From Sphaerotilus hippei (GTDB taxonomy: Bacteria; Pseudomonadota; Gammaproteobacteria; Burkholderiales; Burkholderiaceae_C), in contig NZ_QJJS01000019.1 in the NCBI RefSeq assembly GCF_003201595.1, forward strand, positions 1-64,000: 64,000 nt of DNA. Direction: 5' to 3'. The translations under genes and the position numbers were made by a program. Positions 27,072 through 40,621 of the stretch are shown in pieces. How positions within the stretch are numbered: the first letter of the stretch is position 1; each line of letters starts with the position of its first letter. The notes below the pieces were generated by a model. It was not told the DNA's origin, searched no databases, and saw only the letters and a list, made by a program, of their open reading frames with translations.

Positions 27072-27545
27072 ATGAAGCTGCCGCGACGCCAGTTCCTGCG
27101 CGCGTTCGTCCGATGGGCCCAACACCACCGCGCCGACCTGCCCTTCAGCCTGCGAACCACCTTGAGACGGGATGACCACCTGACCTTCACGATGAGGGGC
27201 ATCCACCCGGCGCTGGTGCTGGTCGTCGGGCGACAAGAGGTTTGCGTCGACATCCACCACGCCGGCCGCTCCTGGGACATGCTCGGCTGCTTCGAGGCCG
27301 TCGCCCGGCACCGGCCCGATGGCCATCACTGCGACCTCTGCCTTGACCAGCAGCAGACCTGGCCGACGCGCGAGGCGCTGTGGCTCGACCACTGCTTCGA
27401 GCCGCTGGCCGCCTGGATGGCGGGCCCGCTGACTTCAGCCCGCTGGCTGGACCTGTGCGCCCACGAGGGCATGACCTGGGCGACGCTGACGGACGCCGAT
27501 CGGACACCGGAAGGCCTGCGATACCGCCTGCCCGTCCACCTCTGA
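27072..27545 (+). CDS. Unrecognised 157-residue protein
   Basis: The frame begins MKLPRRQFLRAFVRWAQHH and contains LRRDDHLTFTMRGIHPALVLVVG and VCVDIHHAGRSWDMLGCF, then HCDLCLDQQQTW with a CxxC pair close to two histidines, and ends RTPEGLRYRLPVHL. It is rich in Trp and His and appears soluble. It could bind a metal through the H-C-x-x-C cluster (about residues 90-95), but no family was recognised. It follows the 109-residue gene by 39 bases and converges on lldR with 2 bases between the stops. Confidence 0.65.
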   Translation: MKLPRRQFLRAFVRWAQHHRADLPFSLRTTLRRDDHLTFTMRGIHPALVLVVGRQEVCVDIHHAGRSWDMLGCFEAVARHRPDGHHCDLCLDQQQTWPTREALWLDHCFEPLAAWMAGPLTSARWLDLCAHEGMTWATLTDADRTPEGLRYRLPVHL

Positions 27546-27547
27546 AC

Positions 27548-28321
27548 TCACACCGCGCCACGCCGCATCGACCGCTCCCGCCGCACCGACTCTTCGCGCA
27601 GCGAGGTCAGCGTGCGGTCGACGAAGTCGATGTGCGCTTCGGCGGCGGCGCGGGCGGCCGCGCCCTGGCGGGCCTGCACGGCCAGCCAGACGGCGCGGTG
27701 CTGATCGAGCAGCTGGGCCGACACCGTGCCGGCGGCGAACAGGTTGGCGATGTTGTCGTGCACATGGGTGTGCAGCATGGTCAGCAGGTTGGCGCTGAGG
27801 TGGGTGAACAGGGCGTTGTGGGCCGCGTCGGCCAGCGCCTGGTGGAACTGCACGTCGATCCGTGACGTCAGGTCGAGCCCGCCCTGGCGGTGGGCCGCCT
27901 CCATCTGCGCGAACAGCGTGCCGATGCGCTCGATGTCGGCATCGGTCGCCCGCTCGGCGGCCATCTGCGCCACCGTGCCTTCGAGCATGCGCCGGAACTC
28001 CAGCACGTCACGGTGCAGTTCGGGGTGCTTGCCCAGCATCTCCTGCCAAGGATCGGCAAAACCGCTGTCGAGATGACCGGTCACGTAGGTGCCGCCACCC
28101 TGGCGGGACGTGACCAGGCCGCGCGCGGCCAGCTTCTGGATCGCCTCGCGCAGCGACGGCCGCGACACGCCCAGCTGCTCGGCCAGCTGACGCTCGGGCG
28201 GCAGGCGGTCACCGGGCTTGAACGAGCCCTCCAGCATCATGGTCTCGAGCTGCTGGACGATCTGGTCGGACAGGCGGGTGACGTTCAACGGCTTGATCGG
28301 GACGGCGGTCGATGCGGGCAT
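27548..28321 (-). CDS. GntR/FadR-family regulator of lactate use (LldR-like)
   Basis: This 257-residue regulator has an N-terminal winged helix (about residues 10-80; GDRLPPERQLAEQLGVSRPSLREAI and a GTYV wing) and a C-terminal FCD ligand domain with the metal histidines in DVQFHQALADAAHN and the later HTHVHDN. FadR/LldR-type proteins release DNA on binding an organic acid. The divergent neighbours encode a lactate dehydrogenase and a lactate permease, so lactate is the likely inducer. The ATG at 28321 is preferred to an in-frame TTG at 28330. Three operator-like palindromes lie upstream, one overlapping its own probable -10 region (TATCAT at 28375-28370, minus strand). Confidence 0.88.
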   Translation of the reverse strand: MPASTAVPIKPLNVTRLSDQIVQQLETMMLEGSFKPGDRLPPERQLAEQLGVSRPSLREAIQKLAARGLVTSRQGGGTYVTGHLDSGFADPWQEMLGKHPELHRDVLEFRRMLEGTVAQMAAERATDADIERIGTLFAQMEAAHRQGGLDLTSRIDVQFHQALADAAHNALFTHLSANLLTMLHTHVHDNIANLFAAGTVSAQLLDQHRAVWLAVQARQGAAARAAAEAHIDFVDRTLTSLREESVRRERSMRRGAV

Positions 28322-28356
28322 GGCAGGCAATCGGCTGCAGTCGCAGCCAAATCTGA

Positions 28357-28371
28357 ATTGGTCTTACCAAT
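28357..28371. promoter_or_regulatory. LldR-type operator 1
   Basis: ATTGGT-CTT-ACCAAT is a perfect 6+3+6 palindrome of the form TGGTnnnACCA bound by LldR/GntR-FadR regulators. It lies 36 bases before the regulator's start and overlaps TATCAT, its likely -10 box, which fits autoregulation. Confidence 0.75.
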
Positions 28372-28409
28372 GATAGCGCCTGTCCGGAAAATTCAGTTCA
28401 ACGCCATTT

Positions 28410-28424
28410 ATTGGTCAGACCAAT
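28410..28424. promoter_or_regulatory. LldR-type operator 2
   Basis: ATTGGT-CAG-ACCAAT is a perfect palindrome 53 bases from operator 1. Its flank, CGCCATTT before the palindrome, is shared exactly with operator 3. It lies about 80-95 bases upstream of the predicted dehydrogenase transcription start. Confidence 0.78.
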
Positions 28425-28468
28425 TTACTAAATTGACTGAACCAAGGGTTAACACCGATCTTTTTTCG

Positions 28469-28497
28469 TTGACCGGTCGGATGGGTCGCTCTAAATT
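28469..28497 (+). promoter_or_regulatory. Sigma70 promoter of the lactate dehydrogenase-permease operon
   Basis: TTGACC (28469-28474) and TAAATT (28492-28497) are separated by exactly 17 bases, placing the start site near 28504. Operator 3 lies just downstream and operator 2 upstream, as expected for repression by roadblock or looping. Confidence 0.6.
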
Positions 28498-28517
28498 TCC
28501 GCCCCATCGCGCCATTT

Positions 28518-28532
28518 ATTGGCCTGACCAAT
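28518..28532. promoter_or_regulatory. LldR-type operator 3
   Basis: ATTGGC-CTG-ACCAAT has one mismatch in the palindrome. Its flanks repeat those of operator 2 (CGCCATTT before, AATT after), and the two are 108 bases apart. It sits about 14-28 bases downstream of the predicted start site and 22 bases before the dehydrogenase ATG. Confidence 0.75.
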
Positions 28533-28553
28533 TAACCAAGACTGCGGCCGCCC

Positions 28554-31397
<2,844 letters not shown>

Positions 31398-31442
31398 ACG
31401 CCGCCCTTCGAACTTCCCCCGCCTACCCGGAAAGATCCACCC

Positions 31443-33137
31443 ATGCCCACCTGGCTTCAAACCTACGACCCGCTCGGCAACCTGACACTGTCAGCGCTGG
31501 TCGCGGTCATCCCCGTCGTCTTCTTCTTCATCGCGCTGGCGGTGCTGCGCATGAAGGGCCACATCGCCGGCACGATCACCGTGGCGCTGGCGCTGGGCAT
31601 CGCCATCCTGTTCTACGGCATGCCGGTGGACATGGCGCTGGCCTCGGCCGGCTACGGCTTCGTCTACGGCCTGTGGCCGATCGCGTGGATCATCGTGTGC
31701 TCGGTGTTCCTCTACAAGGTCACGGTCAAGACCGGCCAGTTCGACATCATCCGCGCGTCGATCCTGTCGATCACCGATGACCAGCGCCTGCAGATGCTGC
31801 TGGTGGGCTTCGCCTTCGGCGCCTTCCTGGAAGGCGCGGCGGGCTTCGGCGCGCCGGTGGCCATCACCGCCGCGCTGCTGGTGGGCCTGGGTTTCAACCC
31901 GCTGTACGCGGCCGGCCTGTGCCTGATCGCCAACACCGCCCCGGTGGCCTTCGGCGCCATGGGCATCCCCATCCTGGTGGCGGGCAAGGTCACCGGCATC
32001 GACCCCTTCCTGATCGGCAAGATGGCCGGCCACCAGCTGCCGCTGCTGTCGCTGTTCGTGCCCTTCTGGCTGGTGTTCATGATGAACGGCCTCAAGGGCG
32101 TGAAGGACACCTGGCCGGCCGTGCTGGTCGCCGGTGGCAGCTTCGCCGTGACCCAGTTCTTCACCGCCAGCTACCTCGGCCCCGAACTGCCCGACATCAC
32201 CTCGGCGCTGGTCAGCCTGGTCTGCCTGACGCTGTTCCTGAAGGTCTGGCACCCGAAGGAGACCTTCCGCTTCGCCGCCGCCGGTGGCGTGGGCGCCTCG
32301 GCCGTGGCCGGTGCCGGCCTGAACGTGGCCGGCGGCAGCAAGCGCAAGCCCTCGGGCTACAGCGCCGGCCAGATCTTCAAGGCCTGGTCGCCGTTCGTGA
32401 TCCTGACCGTGCTGGTCACGATCTGGAGCCTCAAGCCCTTCAAGATGCTGTTCGACAAGGGCGGCGCGATGGCCGGCTGGGTCTTCAAGGTGGAAGTGCC
32501 GCACCTGCACAACCTGGTGATCAAGACCACCCCCATCGTCAGCGCCGACAAGGCCTACGAGGCGATCTACAAGCTCGACCTGATCTCCGCCACCGGCACG
32601 GCCATCCTGCTGGCCGCCGTGCTGTCGATGATCGTGCTGCGCATGAAGCCGCTGGACGGCCTGCGCACCTTCGGTGAAGTGGTGATGGAACTCAAGCGCC
32701 CGATCTACTCGATCGGCATGGTGCTGGCCTTCGCCTTCGTCGCCAACTACTCGGGCCTGTCGTCGACGCTGGCGCTGGTGCTGGCCGGCACGGGTGCGGC
32801 GTTCCCGTTCTTCTCGCCCTTCCTGGGCTGGCTGGGCGTGTTCCTGACCGGCTCGGACACCTCGGCCAACGCGCTGTTCGGCTCGCTGCAGGCGACCACC
32901 GCGCACCAGATCGGCGTCAGCGACACCCTGCTGGTGGCGGCCAACACCACCGGCGGCGTGACCGGCAAGATGATCTCGCCGCAATCGATCGCCGTGGCCT
33001 GCGCCGCGGTGGGCCTGGTGGGCAAGGAGTCGGACCTGTTCCGCTTCACGCTCAAGCACAGCCTGTTCTTCGCCACCATCGTGGGCGTGATCACCTACCT
33101 GCAGGCCTACTACCTGACAGGCATGATCCCGCACTGA
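31443..33137 (+). CDS. lctP: L-lactate permease (LctP family)
   Basis: This 564-residue inner-membrane protein has about a dozen or more hydrophobic segments and the LctP landmarks TYDPLGN at the start, [22 protein letters not shown] and, near the end, [15 protein letters not shown] and [15 protein letters not shown]. Members import lactate, and often glycolate, with protons. It follows the dehydrogenase by 45 bases in the same direction and should share its LldR-controlled promoter. A GC-rich hairpin follows the stop. The E. coli homologue is lldP. Confidence 0.94.
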   Translation: MPTWLQTYDPLGNLTLSALVAVIPVVFFFIALAVLRMKGHIAGTITVALALGIAILFYGMPVDMALASAGYGFVYGLWPIAWIIVCSVFLYKVTVKTGQFDIIRASILSITDDQRLQMLLVGFAFGAFLEGAAGFGAPVAITAALLVGLGFNPLYAAGLCLIANTAPVAFGAMGIPILVAGKVTGIDPFLIGKMAGHQLPLLSLFVPFWLVFMMNGLKGVKDTWPAVLVAGGSFAVTQFFTASYLGPELPDITSALVSLVCLTLFLKVWHPKETFRFAAAGGVGASAVAGAGLNVAGGSKRKPSGYSAGQIFKAWSPFVILTVLVTIWSLKPFKMLFDKGGAMAGWVFKVEVPHLHNLVIKTTPIVSADKAYEAIYKLDLISATGTAILLAAVLSMIVLRMKPLDGLRTFGEVVMELKRPIYSIGMVLAFAFVANYSGLSSTLALVLAGTGAAFPFFSPFLGWLGVFLTGSDTSANALFGSLQATTAHQIGVSDTLLVAANTTGGVTGKMISPQSIAVACAAVGLVGKESDLFRFTLKHSLFFATIVGVITYLQAYYLTGMIPH

Positions 33138-33149
33138 ACGGTGCTCCCG

Positions 33150-33180
33150 GGCTCCGCCGGCCCCTGTGCCCGGCGGAGCC
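33150..33180. terminator. GC-rich hairpin after lctP
   Basis: GGCTCCGCCGG (33150-33160) pairs perfectly with CCGGCGGAGCC (33170-33180) around a 9-base loop, 12 bases after the permease stop. There is no T-run, so it may terminate weakly or protect the 3' end. Confidence 0.55.
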
Positions 33181-33297
33181 TGCAGCGGCCAGAATGCCAA
33201 ATAACGGGTTTTCGACAATCACTTGACCGATTCCCGGTGACCCGATCTGCGTAGGATCGGCCGATTCTTTCCATCAGAGTCGGCAGAGGTGTACCGG

Positions 33298-35949
33298 ATG
33301 AGCGCCAAGCGCATCGTGACCAGTTTCCTGGCGTTCGGCACGGCCTGGATCCTGGCCTCGGACCGGGCGATCGACCTGATCACCCGGGACGCGGCGATCG
33401 TCTCGTCGATCCAGTCGGCCAAGGGCCTGGTCTTCGTGGGCCTGAGCGCCCTGCTCATCTACGTGCTGGTGCGCCATGCGGAGCGCTCCCAGGCGGCCCT
33501 CAAGGCCGAGACCGTGCGCCAGCGCGACCGGCTCGCCCACATCCTGGACGTCTCCCCGGCCGTCATCTACACGCTGAGCAGGCGCCAGGATGGCCAGCCC
33601 GGCTGGGACGTCGACTTCATCAGCCAGAACGTCGAGCAGGTCACCGGCCATGGACCGGCCCGCTGGTCCTCCCGGGCCGATTTCTGGCGTGAGCACATCC
33701 ACCCCGACGACCGGACCCCGGCCGAGCTCGCGCAGCAGCGGCTGATGCAGCAGGGCACGGTGCAGCACGAGTACCGCTTCCGGCACGCCGACGGCCGCTG
33801 GCGCTGGATCAACGACACCGTCACCCTGCTGCGCGACGCGGCCGGCCAGCCGGTCACGCTGACCGGCGCCTGGCTGGACGTGACCGACCGCAAGCAGGCC
33901 GAGCTGGCCACGCAGGCCTCCGAACACCGCTACCACGAGCTGTTCGACCTCAACCCGCTGCCGATGTGGGTGCACGACCTCGAGACCCGGCGCTTCGTCG
34001 CGGTGAACGCGGCCACGACCGCGCGGTATGGCTACAGCCACGCCGAGTTCAGCACGATGACGCTGGAGGACATCCAGCCCGAGGCGCCGGGCACGGCGCT
34101 GCCGCCCGGAGAGTCGATGCACCGGCGCCGGGACGGCACGAGCTTCCGGGCCGAGCTGAGCACCCGCACGCTGGACCGCGAGGGCCGTGCGGTGCAGCTG
34201 GTGCTGGTGCACGACCTCACCGACCGCCTCGACGCGCAGGAACATGCAAGGCTGATCGCCCAGGTGTTCGAGTCCAGCCAGGAAGGCATCTTCATCACCG
34301 ATGCCCAGACCCGCTTCCTGTCGGTCAACGGCTCCTTCACCCGCATCACCGGCTACAGCGACGCCGAGGTGCAGGGCCACACGCCGGCCCTGCTGAAGTC
34401 GGGCCGCCAGGACCGGCTGTTCTACGCCGAGATGTGGGCCCGCATCAAGGCCGAGGGCCGCTGGGAAGGCGAGATCTGGAACCGCCGCAAGAACGGCGAG
34501 ATCTTCCCCGAGTGGCTCACGATCAGCGCCATCCAGGACTCGCACGGCACACTGCAGCAGTACCTCGGCATCTTCACCGAGACCTCCAACCGCAAGGCGG
34601 CGGAGGAGCGCATCCTGCGCCTGTCGAACTACGACACGCTGACCGACCTGCCCAACCGCACCCTGCTGGCCGAGCGGGCCCGCGTGGTGCTGGCCGCCGC
34701 GCACCAGCAGGACCGCCCCGCCCTGCTGATGCACCTGAACGTGGACCATTTCGGGGGCGTCAACGAATCGCTCGGTCATGACGCCGGCGACCAGGTGCTG
34801 CGCGAACTGGCCCAGCGCCTGTCGCGCGCGCTCAAGCCGGAGGACATCCTCTGCCGCCTGGGCGGAGACGACTTCATCCTGCTGCTGCCCGGCAGCGCGG
34901 TGCACGACGTGGCGCCGATCGGCCTGCGGCTGATGGAAGCCGTCGCCCGGCCGATGACCGTGGCCGGCCAGGCGCTGCGCCTGAGCGCCAGCATCGGCGT
35001 GGCCGAGTATCCGGGCAACGGCAAGGACCTCGCCCAGCTGACCCAGGCGGCCGAGCTGGCCGTGCACCTGGCCAAGCGCGAGGGGCGCAACACGATGCGG
35101 CTGTTCTCGCTGCGCATGCAGCAGCAGGTGCAGGAGACGCTGGCCATCGCCCGGGACCTGCGCTGGGCGGTGGAGCGCCGGCAGCTCGTGCTGCACTACC
35201 AGCCGCAGGTCGATGCCCTGACCCACCGCCTGGTCGGCGTCGAGGCGCTGGTGCGCTGGCAGCACCCTCAGTGGGGCCTGGTGTCGCCGGCACGTTTCAT
35301 CCCGATCGCCGAGGACACCGGGCTGATCCAGGAGATCGGCACCTGGGTGCTGCACGAGGCGCTGCGCCAGAACGGCGCCTGGCAGGCCGCCGGCCTGCCC
35401 ATCGTGCCGATGGCGGTCAACCTGTCGGTGGCGCAGTTCCGCCATCCGCTGCTGCACGGCACGCTGGCCGAGGCGCTGCGCCACAGCGGCCAGCCCGCCC
35501 ACATGCTCGAGCTCGAGCTCACCGAGAGCGTGGCGATGGAAGATTCGGACTTCACCGTCACCACGATCGCCGGGCTCAAGCAGCTCGGCGTGTCGCTGTC
35601 GATCGACGATTTCGGCACCGGTTACTCCTCGCTGAGCTACCTGAAGCGCTTCAAGGTGGACAAGCTGAAGATCGACCAGTCCTTCGTGCGCGGCCTGAAC
35701 CGCGACCCGCAGGACGAGGCCATCGTCGACACCGTCATCAGCCTGGCGCGCAGCCTCGGGCTGCGCACCATCGCCGAGGGCGTGGAGACGAGCGACCAGC
35801 TGCAGTTCCTGCAGCAGCACGGCTGCGACGAGATCCAGGGTTACCTGTTCAGCCGTCCGGTGCCGGCCGACGCTTTCCCCGAACTGCTGCGCTCGCTCAG
35901 CGGAATCGACCGCGTGACCACCATGGCGCCCCATCCGGTGTCATGCTGA
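33298..35949 (+). CDS. PAS-PAS-PAS-GGDEF-EAL protein; probable c-di-GMP phosphodiesterase
   Basis: This 883-residue protein has two N-terminal membrane segments (about residues 8-25 and 45-60), three PAS-type domains (about 75-200, 205-310, 315-435), a GGDEF domain (about 445-600) and an EAL domain (about 620-870). The EAL catalytic motifs are intact: EALVRW at Glu649, [10 protein letters not shown] at Asp770 and KIDQSF. The GGDEF domain is degenerate: GGDDF at 522-526 and LNVDHF, where Asn481 replaces the usual first metal Asp. It should hydrolyse c-di-GMP, with the GGDEF domain perhaps sensing GTP. The ATG at 33298 is preferred to the GTG at 33289. Confidence 0.9.
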   Translation: MSAKRIVTSFLAFGTAWILASDRAIDLITRDAAIVSSIQSAKGLVFVGLSALLIYVLVRHAERSQAALKAETVRQRDRLAHILDVSPAVIYTLSRRQDGQPGWDVDFISQNVEQVTGHGPARWSSRADFWREHIHPDDRTPAELAQQRLMQQGTVQHEYRFRHADGRWRWINDTVTLLRDAAGQPVTLTGAWLDVTDRKQAELATQASEHRYHELFDLNPLPMWVHDLETRRFVAVNAATTARYGYSHAEFSTMTLEDIQPEAPGTALPPGESMHRRRDGTSFRAELSTRTLDREGRAVQLVLVHDLTDRLDAQEHARLIAQVFESSQEGIFITDAQTRFLSVNGSFTRITGYSDAEVQGHTPALLKSGRQDRLFYAEMWARIKAEGRWEGEIWNRRKNGEIFPEWLTISAIQDSHGTLQQYLGIFTETSNRKAAEERILRLSNYDTLTDLPNRTLLAERARVVLAAAHQQDRPALLMHLNVDHFGGVNESLGHDAGDQVLRELAQRLSRALKPEDILCRLGGDDFILLLPGSAVHDVAPIGLRLMEAVARPMTVAGQALRLSASIGVAEYPGNGKDLAQLTQAAELAVHLAKREGRNTMRLFSLRMQQQVQETLAIARDLRWAVERRQLVLHYQPQVDALTHRLVGVEALVRWQHPQWGLVSPARFIPIAEDTGLIQEIGTWVLHEALRQNGAWQAAGLPIVPMAVNLSVAQFRHPLLHGTLAEALRHSGQPAHMLELELTESVAMEDSDFTVTTIAGLKQLGVSLSIDDFGTGYSSLSYLKRFKVDKLKIDQSFVRGLNRDPQDEAIVDTVISLARSLGLRTIAEGVETSDQLQFLQQHGCDEIQGYLFSRPVPADAFPELLRSLSGIDRVTTMAPHPVSC

Positions 35950-35978
35950 CGGTCCAGCGGCAGATCAGGGAGAGCGAC

Positions 35979-37367
<1,389 letters not shown>

Positions 37368-37392
37368 CGCGACGCCGGCGGCCGATCCGTGA

Positions 37393-37608
37393 TCAGTAGT
37401 GCGGCGGCAGCTCGTCGCGCAGGTTGCGCTCCGAGCTGGTCGGGCCGTCGGGCACCTGCTGGCGCAGCTGGCTGACCTCGCGCAGCAGCCGGTCGATCTG
37501 CTGCTGCTGGCTCACGACGACCTGGTTGAGGTGATCCACCAGGTCCTCGGTGAAGCTGGCCTTGACCTCGAGGTCGGTCAGGCGGCGGTCGATGTCGCTC
37601 GGGCTCAC
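37393..37608 (-). CDS. slyX: SlyX family protein
   Basis: This 71-residue coiled-coil protein reads DIDRRLTDLEVKASFTEDLV, then a Gln-rich heptad region (SQQQQIDRLLREVSQLRQQV) and ends in the hallmark PPHY. SlyX function is unknown. The GTG at 37608 overlaps the stop of the small upstream gene by 4 bases (GTGA) and gives the expected length. Longer in-frame extensions are in unrelated sequence. Confidence 0.88.
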   Translation of the reverse strand: MSPSDIDRRLTDLEVKASFTEDLVDHLNQVVVSQQQQIDRLLREVSQLRQQVPDGPTSSERNLRDELPPHY

Positions 37609-37739
37609 TTCTTCTTCGAGCGGTCCGGCACGATGGTCGTGATCGTGGGCATCACGGCGCCCGGAGAGACCGGCTTGGACGGCGTCTGGTCCTTCTTGGG
37701 CTTCTTGGCTTCTTTGGTGCTGCGCTGACCCTTGGGCAT
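37605..37739 (-). CDS. Tiny basic protein overlapping slyX
   Basis: A 44-residue frame: MPKGQRSTKEAKKPKKDQTP followed by a short hydrophobic middle and ending PDRSKKK. Lysine-rich ends suggest nucleic-acid or ribosome contact, but no function is known. The ATG at 37739 has GAGGAG at an ideal distance; an ATG two codons upstream (37745) is too close to it. Its stop overlaps the slyX GTG by 4 bases, strong evidence for translation of both as one unit. It is easily missed by gene finders because of its size. Confidence 0.75.
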   Translation of the reverse strand: MPKGQRSTKEAKKPKKDQTPSKPVSPGAVMPTITTIVPDRSKKK

Positions 37740-37903
37740 GGACATCTCCTCGGCATGGTGGGTGTAGAGCCGCACAGGTTACCCGGTTCCGGCGACGGCA
37801 CGCGCGGGGCGCCGTCAAGCTGCGTGCAAACCCGTGCCCGCCGACGGCGCCGGCCCTCGAGAATCGACCGACCGCCGGCCCCCGGCACCGCGAGGACCTC
37901 CGC

Positions 37904-38464
37904 ATGGATCGCAGACACTGGCTGATGGACATGGCCGCGCTGTGCGTGCTGGCGGGCCCGGGTCGGGCGGCGCGGGCGCAGACGCAGACGCAGACGGGTA
38001 GTGAGCTGCCCACGCTGGTCGTGCTCGACTTCGAGCTGGTCGACGACCAGGACAACCCGCTGACGAAGGCCGCCCAGGTGATCCGCCTGCAGCGGGCCAC
38101 CGCGCAGCTGCAGCAGGAACTGGCGCAGCGCCAGCTCTACCGGGTGATCGATCCCGAGGCCTCGGCCGTGCGCCAGCGCCAGCTGCGCGAGCAGCAGGCC
38201 TACCTGTACCGCTGCGACGACTGCGCGGCACAGATCGGCCAGCTCACCGGCGCCGACCTGGTGATGTCGACCTGGGTGCAGAAGGTCAGCGAGCTGATCC
38301 TGAACCTGAACGTGCAGGTCCACGACGGCCGCACCGGGCGGGTGCTGCTGAGCAAGTCGGTCGACCTGCGCGGCAACGAGGACGAGTCCTGGCGCCGGGC
38401 CGTGCGTTACCTGGTGCGCGACATGGCGCAGCGGCGCGAGCGCCAGCCGGGTTACGGCCGCTGA
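37904..38464 (+). CDS. Exported DUF2380/DUF3280-like protein
   Basis: This 186-residue protein has a signal peptide (about residues 1-25, starting MDRRHWLMDMAALCVLAGPG, with an RR pair that could suit Tat export) and a mature domain beginning LPTLVVLDFELVDD, typical of DUF2380-like proteins with a TolB-N-like strand, then CDDCAAQIGQLTGADLVMS. These proteins are thought to be periplasmic; function is unknown. A short tandem repeat (GCAGAC three times, 37978-37995) encodes a QTQTQT stretch at the cleavage region. It runs divergently from the small gene before slyX. Confidence 0.75.
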   Translation: MDRRHWLMDMAALCVLAGPGRAARAQTQTQTGSELPTLVVLDFELVDDQDNPLTKAAQVIRLQRATAQLQQELAQRQLYRVIDPEASAVRQRQLREQQAYLYRCDDCAAQIGQLTGADLVMSTWVQKVSELILNLNVQVHDGRTGRVLLSKSVDLRGNEDESWRRAVRYLVRDMAQRRERQPGYGR

Positions 38465-38485
38465 GCCGCCACGAACCGGCCGGGC

Positions 38486-39454
38486 TCAGCGCCCCAGCGT
38501 CTCGTTGAGCAGCAGGGCCAGTCGCACGCCGGCCCGCTGCAGGCGCGCCTCGGCCAGCTCGCGGGCGGCCTGGTACTGCGCGGCCGTCAGGCGACTCGCC
38601 CCCGCCTCGCCCGGCGCCGGCAGCGTGGCATAGACCTCGCGGCGCGCCACCTCGTGGGACTCGAGCGCCCACGCGTCGGCCGAGCGCTGCGAGCGCCAGA
38701 GGCGCAGGTCGGCCGGCCGGATGCGCTGCACCAGGCGATCGGCGATCACCTGCGGATCGCGGCTGATCGAGCGCACCAGGTGGTGGTCCCACAGGCTGTG
38801 CAGCGAGATCGGCCGGGTGCTGCGCCCCACCAGCACCTGCCGGTCGTTGCCGCCGTGGTCCCCGTCGTCGATGGTGTGCAGCGGCTGGTGCACATCACCC
38901 ACCAGGTGCAGCAGGAACTGCAGCGCACGGCGGCGCTCGTCGCGCGGGGCCTCGCGGGAGGCCAGCGTGGCGCGGAACTGCTCGATCTTGTCGACGATGC
39001 AGGCCCGGGCCGGGCCGGTCGACGCCCGGCTGCCCTCGGGCAGCGGCGGGCGGCCGAAACACGCGGCGGACAGGTCGGGCGGCTGGCCTGCGGGCAGCAG
39101 GGGCAGGTTGACGAAGTGCCACTGGCGCGTGCCCAGGTAGTTCACCTTGCTGCCGTAGCGGTCGGCGTCGCGCCAGCGGTCGGCCCAGACCGACTCGCTG
39201 GCCAGGCCCCGGTCGGGCACCAGCGCGGTGTCGTCGCCCGACAGCAGCGCCTCGATGCGCTCGCGGGTGCGGCTGTGCAGGTAGTGCTGGGCGACCAGCG
39301 CGATGGCCCGGTGGCCACCTTCGCTCCAGGCCCGCGCCGGCGCCGGCACCAGGCCGGCCAGCGTGGCCAGCCCGCCCAGCAGCAGGGCCGTCAGCGCGCG
39401 GCGCGCACCCCCGCGACGCGGCGGCACGGGCACGGCGCGGGTGCCGCGGGGCAT
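38486..39454 (-). CDS. S1/P1-type zinc nuclease, secreted
   Basis: This 322-residue protein has a signal peptide (about residues 1-42, ending APARA) and a mature N-terminus starting with Trp, WSEGGHRAIA; in S1/P1 nucleases this Trp is a zinc ligand. The other ligands are in HLVGDVHQPLHTIDDGDHGGN and LHSLWDHHLV. Such enzymes cut single-stranded DNA and RNA outside the cytoplasm and may serve nutrient scavenging. It lies 9 bases downstream of ychF on the same strand. Confidence 0.9.
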   Translation of the reverse strand: MPRGTRAVPVPPRRGGARRALTALLLGGLATLAGLVPAPARAWSEGGHRAIALVAQHYLHSRTRERIEALLSGDDTALVPDRGLASESVWADRWRDADRYGSKVNYLGTRQWHFVNLPLLPAGQPPDLSAACFGRPPLPEGSRASTGPARACIVDKIEQFRATLASREAPRDERRRALQFLLHLVGDVHQPLHTIDDGDHGGNDRQVLVGRSTRPISLHSLWDHHLVRSISRDPQVIADRLVQRIRPADLRLWRSQRSADAWALESHEVARREVYATLPAPGEAGASRLTAAQYQAARELAEARLQRAGVRLALLLNETLGR

Positions 39455-39463
39455 CGCTGGCGC

Positions 39464-40558
<1,095 letters not shown>

Positions 40559-40587
40559 GATGGGTGGTTCTCGGGAGGGGATGCGTG

Positions 40588-40613
40588 ATTGTAGGTGGCC
40601 CCCTCCCTACAAT
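40588..40613. promoter_or_regulatory. Divergent, mutually overlapping promoters of ychF and the ubiH-like gene
   Basis: ATTGTAGG (40588-40595) and CCTACAAT (40606-40613) form a perfect inverted repeat with 10 bases between. Read outward, each arm is a TACAAT -10 box, leftward for ychF and rightward for the ubiH-like gene. A -35 for either promoter at 17 bases would fall on the other's -10, so both cannot be occupied at once. The rightward box ends 8 bases before the ubiH-like ATG. Confidence 0.55.
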
Positions 40614-40621
40614 TCACCGCC

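Noticed and set aside
33274-35934. An 886-codon minus-strand frame opposite the GGDEF/EAL gene
   Set aside because: It mirrors the real frame almost end to end and has no recognisable domain.
37978-37995. GCAGAC repeated three times as a phase-variation tract
   Set aside because: The unit is six bases, so copy-number changes keep the frame, and three copies are too few to be unstable.
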